The position numbers and the translations under genes were made by a program. 43,197 bases of DNA, from positions 1 to 43,197 of the forward strand of contig JALCCK010000021.1 in the NCBI GenBank assembly GCA_022640795.1, in the 5' to 3' direction. Positions 31,012 to 39,650 of the stretch are shown here, piece by piece. This DNA is from Treponema sp. Lineage in GTDB: Bacteria; Spirochaetota; Spirochaetia; Treponematales; Treponemataceae. How positions within the stretch are numbered: the stretch's first letter is position 1; every line of letters begins with the position of its first letter. A model generated the notes under the pieces. The model did no database searches. It had not been told where the DNA came from and saw nothing but the letters and a program-made list of their open reading frames with translations.

Positions 31012-32613
31012 TTATTTACCAAGGTACGTATCAAGATATTTCTGTTTTATCTCAAGATAGTTTGAAAGTCCCAGTTCATCCATCTTTTTCAGATAAGCGT
31101 CCCAGTCCTTCTCAACGCCGCCGTTCAGGATCCATGTTGCTTTTTCCATCTCCGCATACTGCTTTATGGCCGTCTCGTATTGAGCAAGATCTGTAGCATC
31201 TTCCTGATTCATAAATACGTTCGGATAAACCATATCGTCTTTCATATCCGGTACGTAGGATTTAACCCAGCTCATTCGTTCCACCGCATCGGGCGGACAG
31301 GTGACATACTTTCCATAGTAACTGTTCAGAACAGCGAGCGGACCGCCAACCATCTGTGCTACACGGGCTTCCCAATTCGATTCTCCTGTTATCGTACAAT
31401 GTTTGAGCGTTCCGTCCTGCAGCAGATCAAAAATATTATTCTTCACGCCCTCCTGTCCATAGGTTCCCCAGTTATTCTGAACAGACTGAAGCGGTGCATA
31501 CATGGCATCGATCCACTTTGCAGCAAGAACAGGATCTTTACAGGTTGAACAAATGACGGCGCGTCCGGCCTGGAATCCACCGTCCGCACTACCGCTCTGC
31601 CGGACTGCATTTTTCCAGCCGCCGGGACCTGCAAGGGTCGGAAGAGGAACATAATCTTTGGCATACGGGCCGCCTACACCGTAATCATCCCAGCTGAAAA
31701 AGAGCCCGTACCGTCCGTTATTACCTTTTGCAACCAGCGTCCCGTAATTTTGCGTAAATGATTCAGGATCAATCAAGCCCTTTTCCTGAAGCGTGTGCAT
31801 CCACTCAATTCCTTTCTTATATCCATTCTGTGTACAGGCATAAACAACTTTTCCGTCGTTCGTGACCATAATATGATCGGGATTATCGCCATAGCCGAAA
31901 GCGCCGAGAAGGAATCCGAAATCTTCATTTCCGCCGTTGATGATAAAGGACATCGGTATGACGTCACCCTTACCGTCGGGATTTTTATCCCTGAAAACTT
32001 CAAGGACCTTTACCAGATCGTCAGTAGTCTCCGGCATTTTCAGACCGAGCTTGTCGAGCCATGCTTTATTAATGAACGGCATACCCCCGATAGATTGAAT
32101 CGCTTCCTTACCGGTTCCCAGCTGCTCTATCCACGGAAACGAATATATGTGACCGTCCGGAGCCGTAATCAGTTTCCGGTAACCCGGGTTTGAATCAAGT
32201 ACAGATTTCAGATTCGGCATGTCGGTATCGATCAGTTTTTCGACCGGCATGATGACCCCCTGTCGTGCAAACCGCAACAGATCGAGCGTACTCATATCCG
32301 CGTTCAGAATGACATCGGGGAGCGAACTTTTTTTCGATAGGGCGAGATTCCGTTTATCGTCAAACTGATCCTTAACGTAGCAGGTCCAGTCAATTTTTAC
32401 ACCGGTAGCCCTTTCAATCCGCTGATAAATCAGTTTTTTGGCCGGATCCTGTATCGATCCTACTTCCGCACTTGTCAGAACTTTGAGTTCTTTTTCATTA
32501 CCGGTTACAGTGCCTTTCTGCACCTTGTCGCTTTGACCGCCTGCCCAAACAGCAGAAATTGACAACACCGAAAGCAGTATTCCCGTGCAAATCATTCCTA
32601 TTGTTTTTTTCAT
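31012..32613 (-). CDS. Sugar ABC transporter substrate-binding protein (LplA-like, family 1)
   Basis: The 533-residue protein starts with an export signal ending in VWAGGQ, with no lipobox Cys, a form frequent in spirochaetal sugar-binding proteins. The mature part is family 1 LplA-like: LKVLTSAEVGSIQDPAKK near the start, PFINKAWLDKLGLKMPET and VLEVFRDKNPDGKGD, where a calcium-like DxNxDGxGD loop is often seen. It would present an oligosaccharide, here probably a fructoside, to the two permeases encoded upstream. GGAGG precedes the ATG. The next gene begins six bases downstream. Confidence 0.93.
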   Translation of the reverse strand: MKKTIGMICTGILLSVLSISAVWAGGQSDKVQKGTVTGNEKELKVLTSAEVGSIQDPAKKLIYQRIERATGVKIDWTCYVKDQFDDKRNLALSKKSSLPDVILNADMSTLDLLRFARQGVIMPVEKLIDTDMPNLKSVLDSNPGYRKLITAPDGHIYSFPWIEQLGTGKEAIQSIGGMPFINKAWLDKLGLKMPETTDDLVKVLEVFRDKNPDGKGDVIPMSFIINGGNEDFGFLLGAFGYGDNPDHIMVTNDGKVVYACTQNGYKKGIEWMHTLQEKGLIDPESFTQNYGTLVAKGNNGRYGLFFSWDDYGVGGPYAKDYVPLPTLAGPGGWKNAVRQSGSADGGFQAGRAVICSTCKDPVLAAKWIDAMYAPLQSVQNNWGTYGQEGVKNNIFDLLQDGTLKHCTITGESNWEARVAQMVGGPLAVLNSYYGKYVTCPPDAVERMSWVKSYVPDMKDDMVYPNVFMNQEDATDLAQYETAIKQYAEMEKATWILNGGVEKDWDAYLKKMDELGLSNYLEIKQKYLDTYLGK

Positions 32614-32654
32614 TCCTTTCCTCCTAATATATGAAAAAATAAAAACAACAGCTT

Positions 32655-33551
32655 TTAACCTTTTAAAGAACCTATCATTATTCCACTGTCAAAATATTTT
32701 TGAAAAAACGGATACATTATGAGCAATGGAAGACTCGAAATGATAATCGTCGAATATTTCAGTAATTCGGCAAGTTTCGACATTTCAGCCAGACTCTGAA
32801 TATCCGCAATCATCCCCGGTTCCGGGGTATTCTGAATAAGTATCGAACGGAGTACCAGCTGCAGGGGCTGCAGAACTTCATCCTCCAGATAAATCATCGC
32901 GTCGAAATAACTGTTCCACATCCCGACGAACTGCCAAAGTAGTAGCACCGCCAGAATCGGATAACAGACAGGAAGCAGAATCTTAAAAAAGTGTACGATA
33001 TCGCTGGCACCATCCATCAGAGATGCTTCCCGCAGCTCTCCCGGAATGGACTGGTAATACGTACGGGCAAGAATGAGATTCCACACGTTCAACGCATTCG
33101 GCAGAACCATAGCCCAAATGGTGTTAATCATATGCAGATTACTGACAAGCAGATATGTCGGCATCAGACCGCCGCCAAAAAACATGGTTATGATAAAAAA
33201 TATATTGAAAAACCCCCTTCCCTTAAAATCAATCTTCGATAACGGATATGCCGCGAACATAGTAACGACTGCTGACAATACGGAAAATACAACGGAATAA
33301 ATCACGGAATTCAAAAAACCGGTCCATATCATTTTGTTTTGAAGAACCCGGCGGTAGCCGTCCAGCGACCAGTCTTTTACATGAAAACTGAGACCGCTGC
33401 TGTTCAGAACAGTCGGATTCATAAAAGAAGCAATAAGTATAAAAAAAAGCGGAAAAAAAATCAGCAGGATAAACAATCCCAGCAGTACATTGCCGGTTCT
33501 CAAAATAATCTTGTCTTTTTTTGACAACTGTAAGGTCGCTTTCGACAGCAT
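32655..33551 (-). CDS. Sugar ABC transporter permease, LplC/YtcP type
   Basis: The 298-residue protein has about six membrane segments. The EAA docking loop reads YYQSIPGELREASLMDGASD (residues about 170-190), and the C-terminus SGIMIGSLKG is the classical LplC-type ending. It pairs with the LplB-type permease to form the channel. AAGGAG is eight bases before the ATG at 33551 but only two before an in-frame TTG at 33557, so the ATG is chosen. It follows the LplB gene after 95 bases that hold a long inverted repeat. Confidence 0.93.
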   Translation of the reverse strand: MLSKATLQLSKKDKIILRTGNVLLGLFILLIFFPLFFILIASFMNPTVLNSSGLSFHVKDWSLDGYRRVLQNKMIWTGFLNSVIYSVVFSVLSAVVTMFAAYPLSKIDFKGRGFFNIFFIITMFFGGGLMPTYLLVSNLHMINTIWAMVLPNALNVWNLILARTYYQSIPGELREASLMDGASDIVHFFKILLPVCYPILAVLLLWQFVGMWNSYFDAMIYLEDEVLQPLQLVLRSILIQNTPEPGMIADIQSLAEMSKLAELLKYSTIIISSLPLLIMYPFFQKYFDSGIMIGSLKG

Positions 33552-33577
33552 AGGCAAACTCCTTAAACTACAAATAA

Positions 33578-33643
33578 GCAGGTTTCAGACAGAAAAATCA
33601 GGTCACCATCCTTTTATGAAAATCACCTGATTAGAAAACCTGC
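33578..33643. repeat. Two-tier inverted repeat between the permease genes
   Basis: GCAGGTTT (33578-33585) pairs with AAACCTGC (33636-33643), and inside it AATCAGGT (33596-33603) with ACCTGATT (33625-33632). On the mRNA this makes a long interrupted stem between the lplB- and lplC-type genes. There is no T tract. It may be an mRNA processing or stabilising element, or a copy of a dispersed repeat. Confidence 0.6.
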
Positions 33644-33646
33644 GGA

Positions 33647-34543
33647 TTAAATACCTGCTCCATCGTTAAAATGCTCTACTATTTTATTAACAAAAATCAA
33701 CAGAATAACATTAATTATCGAGTTAAACAGACCGACAGCCGTAGAAAAACTGTAATCTCCCATCTGCAGGCCAAGTTTATAAACATACGTCGGCAGTATT
33801 TCAGAAGCAGGAAGATTCATGGACGTCTGAAGCGCATAGGCTTTTTCAAATCCTATGCTCATAATGTTACCTGCCTGAAGAATAAACTGTATGACAATAA
33901 CGGGACGAATTGCCGGAATATCGACATACCATATCTGCTGCAGAACGTTAGCACCGTCGATAAGCGCAGCCTCCCGAAGCTCGGGACTCGCATTGCTGAG
34001 TGCTGCAGTATAGAGGATGGAAGCCCATCCCGCTCCCTGCCATACACCTGAAAAAATATAAATTGAACGGAATGCTGCAGGCAGAGACATAAAATGAATC
34101 TGCGTACCGAGAAGTCTGTTTACCGGTCCGACCGGTGAAAGAAAAATAAACAGCATACCGCAGATGACTATAACTGAAATAAAGTTTGGGGCATATAAAA
34201 CAAGCTGTACATTTCTTTTTATATTTTTATTCAAAATTCTGTTAATCAGCAGTGCAAGAACGATGGGAACGGGGAATCCCCACAGCAGGCCGAAAATGCT
34301 AAGTTTTAAGGTATTCAGAAGGTAACGAAAAAAATCAGGAGACGACAGAAACCGTTTAAAATTCTGCAAACCGATCCATGTACTTCCGAACAGTCCTTTC
34401 ATAGGACTGTAATCTTCAAACGCAAGAAGGATTCCGCCTATTGGGAAATACTTGAATATCAACGTTAAGAGGAAACCGGGCAACATAAAAACAATATATA
34501 ACTGCCAGTTTTCCCGGAAATAAGATTTTTTACCTGTTCTCAT
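33647..34543 (-). CDS. Sugar ABC transporter permease, LplB/YteP type
   Basis: The 298-residue permease begins with the family pattern RENWQLYIVFMLPGFLLTLIFKY, then PIGGILLAFEDYSPMKG and WIGLQNFKRF. The EAA loop reads NASPELREAALIDGAN (residues about 180-195) and precedes VDIPAIRPVIVI. It is the first gene of the operon 34543-28714 (lplB-type, lplC-type, binding protein, GH32 remnant, GH32). No ATPase gene is in the operon, so energy must come from a shared MsmX-type ATPase encoded elsewhere. Confidence 0.93.
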   Translation of the reverse strand: MRTGKKSYFRENWQLYIVFMLPGFLLTLIFKYFPIGGILLAFEDYSPMKGLFGSTWIGLQNFKRFLSSPDFFRYLLNTLKLSIFGLLWGFPVPIVLALLINRILNKNIKRNVQLVLYAPNFISVIVICGMLFIFLSPVGPVNRLLGTQIHFMSLPAAFRSIYIFSGVWQGAGWASILYTAALSNASPELREAALIDGANVLQQIWYVDIPAIRPVIVIQFILQAGNIMSIGFEKAYALQTSMNLPASEILPTYVYKLGLQMGDYSFSTAVGLFNSIINVILLIFVNKIVEHFNDGAGI

Positions 34544-34566
34544 TTATGCACCTTCTCAATACATAA

Positions 34567-34595
34567 ATGTTAACACCATATTGTTTATATGTCAA
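34567..34595 (-). promoter_or_regulatory. Promoter of the fructoside importer operon
   Basis: On the minus strand TTGACA (34590-34595) and TAACAT (34567-34572) are 17 bases apart, placing the start near 34560, about 17 bases before the lplB-type ATG. Confidence 0.65.
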
Positions 34596-34616
34596 TAAAA
34601 ATAACTACATTTAAGT

Positions 34617-34668
34617 TATTTAAATTACACATATATTTACAAATGTAAACATATGTGTAATTTAAATA
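34617..34668. promoter_or_regulatory. 52-bp near-perfect palindrome upstream of the importer operon
   Basis: The two 26-base halves (34617-34642 and 34643-34668) are complementary at 24 of 26 positions; mismatches are at the centre and at 34635/34650. It contains nested TTTACA-AA-TGTAAA in the centre and AAATTACACATAT / ATATGTGTAATTT arms. The centre is about 80 bases upstream of the predicted start of the importer operon. It is a candidate regulator-binding region or cruciform. Confidence 0.75.
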
Positions 34669-34678
34669 TAATGACAGT

Positions 34679-34717
34679 AAAAATCTGCCGGAACAATGTT
34701 GTGGAATGTTCCGGCAG
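34679..34717 (-). terminator. Terminator of the tdk-dioxygenase operon
   Basis: On the minus strand CTGCCGGAACA (34717-34707) pairs with TGTTCCGGCAG (34695-34685), an 11-bp stem, followed by ATTTTT. It lies 36 bases after the dioxygenase-like stop. Confidence 0.75.
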
Positions 34718-34752
34718 GCAGAAAGAGGAAAAATAATAAATAAGCCGAACCG

Positions 34753-35505
34753 TCAGCTGACAGAAAAAGCGAGCATCGAAATGCTTGCATTCTGCAGTTC
34801 GTTAAAGAGTATCTTTGTTTCTGAAGTACGCATACCAAGTACGTACAACAGCGGCAGATAGTGATCGTCTGTCGGAACAGCCCGCTGCCAGTCCGGCATG
34901 AACTTCTTGTAGCCGAGCAGTTCTTCCTGCCGGTTGTGTTCAATACGGTCCACCAGCCAGGCATTCGTCGCTTCTGCCCAGGAATACGGTTTCGGATCCG
35001 GAGAAAAATCAACCAGCGACAGATTGTGAATCGCATTACCGCTTCCGATAAAAAGAACATCGGACAACTCCAGCGACGCGATCACCGTACCCAGTCTGAA
35101 ATGATCAGGTTCCGGAAGATCCCTGTTCAGACTCAGCTCAAGAACCGGTATATCTGCAGCAGGATAGATATGTCTGATTACAGCCCAGGCTGCGTGATCG
35201 ATTCCGCGGGAATAGTCGACACGAATTTCAGGTATCTTTCCGCTGATCGTTTCAGCAAGTTCCCGTGATCCCGGCGGACAATACTGTACACGGTACAGAC
35301 TTTCCGGAAATCCGTAAAAGTCATAAATCTGCGGCGGCTGACTATTTCCCGTAATATACGTTCCGTGTGTCAGCCAGTGGGCGGAAAAAACAACAATAGC
35401 TTTCGGTTTTGACATCAAAGCTCCCAAACCGGAAAGAAATTCTGTGTAGCGGTTATGGGCCAGAGCATTTTCAGGCGATCCGTGTCCGATAAAAAGCGTT
35501 TTCAT
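34753..35505 (-). CDS. Class III extradiol dioxygenase-like protein (YgiD/DODA type)
   Basis: The 250-residue protein matches the LigB-fold YgiD group: FIGHGSPENAL (His near residue 8), VVFSAHW (His near 44), GIDHAAW and GSGNAIHNL, with the histidines that bind the metal. Plant and fungal relatives open the ring of DOPA with O2. In a probable strict anaerobe this activity is hard to place, so a different reaction, or a role in small-molecule sensing, is possible. GGGAGG precedes the ATG. It is 33 bases downstream of tdk in the same orientation and ends in a clear terminator. Confidence 0.88.
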   Translation of the reverse strand: MKTLFIGHGSPENALAHNRYTEFLSGLGALMSKPKAIVVFSAHWLTHGTYITGNSQPPQIYDFYGFPESLYRVQYCPPGSRELAETISGKIPEIRVDYSRGIDHAAWAVIRHIYPAADIPVLELSLNRDLPEPDHFRLGTVIASLELSDVLFIGSGNAIHNLSLVDFSPDPKPYSWAEATNAWLVDRIEHNRQEELLGYKKFMPDWQRAVPTDDHYLPLLYVLGMRTSETKILFNELQNASISMLAFSVS

Positions 35506-35538
35506 GATTTCCTCCCTTTCCGGGCTGCATTCATCATA

Positions 35539-36114
35539 TCACAGCAGCTGCATCTGTGACTTCTTTTCATCCTGCAGTTCCATATAGCAGTCACGGCAGA
35601 GACAGGTATATTCATTATCACCGACAACGATCTCTTCGTTTTTGCTTCCTTTCCGGTAATAGGAATAATTTCCGTCCTGGCTGCCACAACGGGTACAGAC
35701 ACCATTGAGTTTTATTATTGAATCACAATACGGAAGCAGCCGTATTGCTTCGTCAAACAGTTTGCATTCCGATGTCGCAAGCAGCCCCGCAAAATAGATA
35801 TTCCGATCACTGCTGCATCCGCAGGCAAGATGCCAGCAGTTTTTTATCATAAAGTATTCATCAACAAAAACAGTATCGTACTTTTCCGGCAGCCGATATT
35901 CAAGGAAATCAGCTACCATAATAATATCGATTTTTTCCCGTTTCACAAGATTTCTCAACGCAGTATCAAGCGGAGAATGAGAAAAAAATTCCCTCGTGTC
36001 CTGCTCAGGACGGATAAGTACGACTCTTTTTCCTGCGTAAACATATCGCTCCATTTTCTGGAACAGCAGCGTCGATTTCCCGGAGAACATCGGTCCGGTA
36101 ATAAGCTCTATCAT
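35539..36114 (-). CDS. tdk: Thymidine kinase
   Basis: The 191-residue enzyme phosphorylates thymidine for salvage. It has the P-loop GPMFSGKS (residues 7-14), the segment VFVDEYFMI where family members usually read DEAQFF (Asp-Glu retained), and a zinc site with CTRCG and CLCRDC. Length is normal for type II Tdk. AGGAG precedes the ATG. It is divergent to shikimate kinase and is cotranscribed with the dioxygenase-like gene. Confidence 0.94.
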   Translation of the reverse strand: MIELITGPMFSGKSTLLFQKMERYVYAGKRVVLIRPEQDTREFFSHSPLDTALRNLVKREKIDIIMVADFLEYRLPEKYDTVFVDEYFMIKNCWHLACGCSSDRNIYFAGLLATSECKLFDEAIRLLPYCDSIIKLNGVCTRCGSQDGNYSYYRKGSKNEEIVVGDNEYTCLCRDCYMELQDEKKSQMQLL

Positions 36115-36267
36115 TCAGGACTCCTGAAAAGTTTAACTCAGTTTATACGCTTTCCTATACTAGTGCAAAAAACGGGGTCTGTATACTGCTGTAAAATACA
36201 AACCGTCAAAGAGAAACTATGTAACCGCTATTTGAAACAAATGATGATGTCTGGTAAACTGTTGTCA

Positions 36268-36792
36268 ATGAATCATCATGCAGAAAACATTATTCTGATC
36301 GGCATGTCCGGAGCCGGTAAAAGTACCTTGGGAGTGCTGCTTGCAAAAGCGCTCGGAATGAACTTTGTCGATACGGATCTTCTTATTCAGCAACAGGAAA
36401 AACGACTTCTGCAGAACATTCTCGACGAAGACGGTATACCTGCTTTTTTACGGATTGAAGAAACGGTTGTATCTGATCTGACAGCCCGGGACAGTGTCAT
36501 AGCAACGGGCGGAAGTGTCGTATATTCGGAAAGAGCAATGCAGGCATTAAAACGACAGGGAAAGATCGTCTATTTATATGTTCCGTACGAAGAACTCAGA
36601 GGACGACTTCCCAATGCAACTGCACGTGGTATCGTTATAAAAAAAGGCAGCACCCTCAGGGACGTATACAATGAACGGCTCCCGCTCTATGCAAAATACA
36701 GTGACTATACGATCAACTGTTCAAAGCTTGATATTAACGATTGCTTACACTATATAATAGAAGAAATCAAAGAGTGTTACGGATCCCCCTAA
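36268..36792 (+). CDS. aroK: Shikimate kinase
   Basis: The 174-residue kinase phosphorylates shikimate at O3 in chorismate synthesis. It has the Walker A GMSGAGKST (residues 11-19), FVDTDLLIQQ (the shikimate-binding Asp), IPAFLRIEE (FRxxE variant with an extra residue) and the Gly-rich VIATGGSVV. No strong ribosome site is visible; ATG at 36268 fits the family start, with alternatives at 36241-36247. Open sequence extends further upstream but overlaps tdk on the other strand and has no kinase content. No other aro gene is nearby. Confidence 0.86.
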   Translation: MNHHAENIILIGMSGAGKSTLGVLLAKALGMNFVDTDLLIQQQEKRLLQNILDEDGIPAFLRIEETVVSDLTARDSVIATGGSVVYSERAMQALKRQGKIVYLYVPYEELRGRLPNATARGIVIKKGSTLRDVYNERLPLYAKYSDYTINCSKLDINDCLHYIIEEIKECYGSP

Positions 36793-37008
36793 TGTATTGC
36801 TTCTCCGGAGCATAAATATGTAGCAGTTTCCATACAGAAGGAATAATCAATTCTACCAAAGTTGGCATATGTTGTATGCTGGCCTATCGGAAAGATTTCT
36901 TTATATATTGGATAGAAGATTACATAAGACAAGGTATTTCTGTACTAGTATTTTTGTAGCTTTCGTTTTAAAAAAAGTATCGTATAATTTTAGTAACTGG
37001 AACAAATT
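36793..37008. other. Intergenic region before the ABC-2 exporter operon
   Basis: No gene is seen. A candidate promoter for the exporter operon is TATAAT (36983-36988) with a weak TTTCGT (36961-36966) 16 bases before it, giving a leader of about 14 bases to the ATPase ATG. Confidence 0.45.
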
Positions 37009-37974
37009 ATGATAAAAGTGACAGAACTTGAAAAGTCGTTCGTATACAAGAAAAAAGAACTGGGACTAAAAGGTTCGTTGAGAAACTTTGTCGGCGGAAC
37101 GAAAGAAACAAAAATTGCTGTTAACAACATATCGTTCGAAATTGAAGCCGGTGAGATAGTAGGATTTCTCGGACCAAACGGAGCCGGAAAAACAACGACA
37201 CTCAAAATGCTGTCAGGTATCATGTTCCCCACCTCCGGTTCGGCGCACGTGATGGGATTTATTCCATGGGACGGTAAAAATGAATTTAAACGGCAAATTT
37301 CAATAGTTCTGGGGCAGAAAAACCAGCTGTGGTGGGATTTACCGGCAAATGAATCTCTTTACCTGAATAAGTGCATTTACGGCATAGACGATGATAGCTA
37401 TCGACGGACACTTGATGAACTGTGTGAATTACTCGATGTAAAAGAACTGCTCGACGTGCAAGTACGTAATTTATCGCTCGGTGAGCGGATGAAGATGGAA
37501 CTTGTTGCAGCATTATTACACAAACCGAAAGTTATTTTTCTCGACGAACCGACAATCGGGCTCGATATTTTTGCACAGAAAAAGATTAGAGACTTTCTTA
37601 ACTACTATAACCGGCAGAAAAAAATAACCATAATGCTGACAAGCCACTATCTTGAAGACATTGAGGCACTTTGCAGACGGACGATCGTCATAAATCACGG
37701 AAATATTGTCTATGACGGAGCCATTGCTGCAGTCAATGAAAAATTTACGAACAGGAAAATCATCAAGATACAAACGCTCGACACGGTTGCCGCATCACCG
37801 TACTGGGAAATACGTACGTCGGAAGCGGGGACGACCGTACTCGAAGTCGACAAAAAAAATACCAATGAGATCATGGGAGCTCTACTGAAAAAATATACCA
37901 TAAAAGATTTTTCAGTAGAAAACATCCCGCTCGAAGAAGGCCTTGAAAAATTATATACCAGAGAAAAGAACTGA
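37009..37974 (+). CDS. ABC-2 type exporter ATP-binding protein (COG4586-like)
   Basis: The 321-residue ATPase has Walker A GPNGAGKT (near residues 54-61), the signature LSLGERMKMEL, Walker B VIFLDEPTIGLD and the switch His in MLTSHYLED. The N-terminal EKSFVYKKKELGLKGSLRNF extension before the core is typical of COG4586 ATPases, which are encoded with two ABC-2 permeases exactly as here. A polymer, lipid or drug may be exported; the substrate is unknown. Confidence 0.92.
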   Translation: MIKVTELEKSFVYKKKELGLKGSLRNFVGGTKETKIAVNNISFEIEAGEIVGFLGPNGAGKTTTLKMLSGIMFPTSGSAHVMGFIPWDGKNEFKRQISIVLGQKNQLWWDLPANESLYLNKCIYGIDDDSYRRTLDELCELLDVKELLDVQVRNLSLGERMKMELVAALLHKPKVIFLDEPTIGLDIFAQKKIRDFLNYYNRQKKITIMLTSHYLEDIEALCRRTIVINHGNIVYDGAIAAVNEKFTNRKIIKIQTLDTVAASPYWEIRTSEAGTTVLEVDKKNTNEIMGALLKKYTIKDFSVENIPLEEGLEKLYTREKN

Positions 37975-38059
37975 TAAGTGAGGTACGTGTAAAAGTCAGA
38001 TGGGTTTTGCACGTGGTTCAAGCCGTAACATAAAATATTTTCTGGCAGGAGCCAGTACT

Positions 38060-38860
38060 ATGGAAGTATATAAACAGGTTTTTAAACTTGGACTGATAAA
38101 AACATTTCAATACAGGGTCAATTTTTATTTTGGACTCATAAGTGTCTGCTTCCCGCTGCTGATTCAGGTATTCCTGTGGAAGGGGTTGTATTCTTCAGCA
38201 CCCGGAGGAATACTGTTCGGTTATACCTTTTCTGAAATGATGATGTATGCAGCATTCGCGTGCCTGCTTGCTAAAATCATATCCGCAACGTTTATCTACG
38301 AGATAAACGAAGATATAAAAAACGGTGGACTTGCGAAATATCTCGTCCGCCCGGTAAATTACCGGTTATACCGCTTTTTTGAATACCTCGGTGAAAAAGT
38401 TTGCCTTATGCTTTGTTCAATTCTGTTATTGCTTGCCATCTACATTATCGGAAATTACGCAGCACACAAATCTTTTACTATGGTGCATTTCATTATTTTT
38501 CTACCGGTCGTCTCTCTGGCAACACTATTAAATTTTTCAATCTTCTATGCCGTAGCAGGGATTGGTTTCTGGATGCGTGAGTCGTCGGGAATGCTGTTCA
38601 TCATATCACTCACCGGAAACATTATAAGCGGAGGAATTTTTCCGCTGGATATATTCCCCGGAATATTCAGGGCAATCTTTAAAGTACTACCGTTTCAGTA
38701 TACAAATTATTTTTCCGTTTCAGTCCTCTGCGGGACACTTTCTGCACGACAGATTCTGGCAGGTATCATACTGCAGCTGCTCTGGACTATAGTCTGCAGC
38801 GAAATCGGATATAAAGTATGGAAAGCAGGATTGAAAAATTATACGGCAGTCGGAGGTTGA
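38060..38860 (+). CDS. ABC-2 type exporter permease 1 (COG4587-like)
   Basis: The 266-residue membrane protein has about six hydrophobic segments and the early pattern YKQVFKLGLIKTFQYRVNFYFGL. A later IFPLDIFPG turn follows INxIISGG-like helix ends. AGGAG at 38046-38050 fixes the ATG at 38060; an upstream 20-codon extension from 38000 has no ribosome site. It lies 85 bases after the ATPase gene and its stop is one base before the second permease ATG. Confidence 0.88.
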   Translation: MEVYKQVFKLGLIKTFQYRVNFYFGLISVCFPLLIQVFLWKGLYSSAPGGILFGYTFSEMMMYAAFACLLAKIISATFIYEINEDIKNGGLAKYLVRPVNYRLYRFFEYLGEKVCLMLCSILLLLAIYIIGNYAAHKSFTMVHFIIFLPVVSLATLLNFSIFYAVAGIGFWMRESSGMLFIISLTGNIISGGIFPLDIFPGIFRAIFKVLPFQYTNYFSVSVLCGTLSARQILAGIILQLLWTIVCSEIGYKVWKAGLKNYTAVGG

Positions 38861-38861
38861 A

Positions 38862-39650
38862 ATGAATTACGTAAAATTATACGGACACTTCATAAAAAAC
38901 AGTATCATGGCGCAAATGGAATTTAAAGCAAATTTCATTATTTCAATCTGTACGGAAATTGCTTTCGTCTTCGCTAAATCTCTCTATATTATTGTTCTTT
39001 TCACTGCCGGACTGAACATAAACGGATTATCTCCCGAGCAGATGCTCATGTTTATCGGTTCGTATACGCTCATTACCGGTATTATGGATTCAGTTTATTA
39101 CCCGAACATAGCAGCTATTCCGGAATATGTGCATATGGCCCAGCTCGATATGTATCTGACAAAACCCGTTAATTCACTGTTCATGGTATCGTTCAGAAAA
39201 TTTGATCTGGGATTGGGAATACCGAACTATATCGCAGGGATTATTATGATAGCTGTTTCATGGATAAAATGCGGCGTAGCCTTTTCCTTCCGGAACGGTG
39301 CCGGATATCTGTTCTTTACCTTGACAGGATGCATATTGACCTATCCTCTGCTGCTGATACCTGTTCTGTTATCATTCTGGACGATAAAATCTAATGCCCT
39401 TATGGATGGAATCTGGGCATTATGGGATTTCAATAATATGCCGATGACTATTTACAATCGTATTGTCCGCATGATCGGTATTTTCATCGTTCCCATATTT
39501 ATACTGACCAATTTCGCTCCAATGTTCGTATTCGGCCTACTGCCGCGCAGCTTCGCGATTTTTTCGGTTGCAGCAATTCCGATATTCTTTGCACTTGCAC
39601 TTTTTATCTGGCATCGGGCTCTAAAACATTATTCGAGCGCGAGCTGCTGA
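38862..39650 (+). CDS. ABC-2 type exporter permease 2 (COG3694-like)
   Basis: The 262-residue membrane protein has about six hydrophobic segments and the paired-permease pattern FKANFIISICTEI and LTKPVNSLFMVSFR. It forms the exporter with the preceding permease and ATPase. GGAGG overlaps the stop codon of permease 1, so translation is coupled. Its last 30 bases overlap the 3' end of the convergent phosphoesterase gene. Confidence 0.88.
   Translation: MNYVKLYGHFIKNSIMAQMEFKANFIISICTEIAFVFAKSLYIIVLFTAGLNINGLSPEQMLMFIGSYTLITGIMDSVYYPNIAAIPEYVHMAQLDMYLTKPVNSLFMVSFRKFDLGLGIPNYIAGIIMIAVSWIKCGVAFSFRNGAGYLFFTLTGCILTYPLLLIPVLLSFWTIKSNALMDGIWALWDFNNMPMTIYNRIVRMIGIFIVPIFILTNFAPMFVFGLLPRSFAIFSVAAIPIFFALALFIWHRALKHYSSASC

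Noticed and set aside
35820..35900. Defective thymidine kinase because DEAQFF reads DEYFM
   Set aside because: The key Asp-Glu pair, P-loop and zinc Cys are intact; the change is a tolerated variant.
35830..36267. Long N-terminal extension of shikimate kinase
   Set aside because: It overlaps tdk on the opposite strand and has no domain content.
36793..37008. tRNA or small RNA gene in the gap
   Set aside because: No cloverleaf, T-loop or terminator pattern was found.
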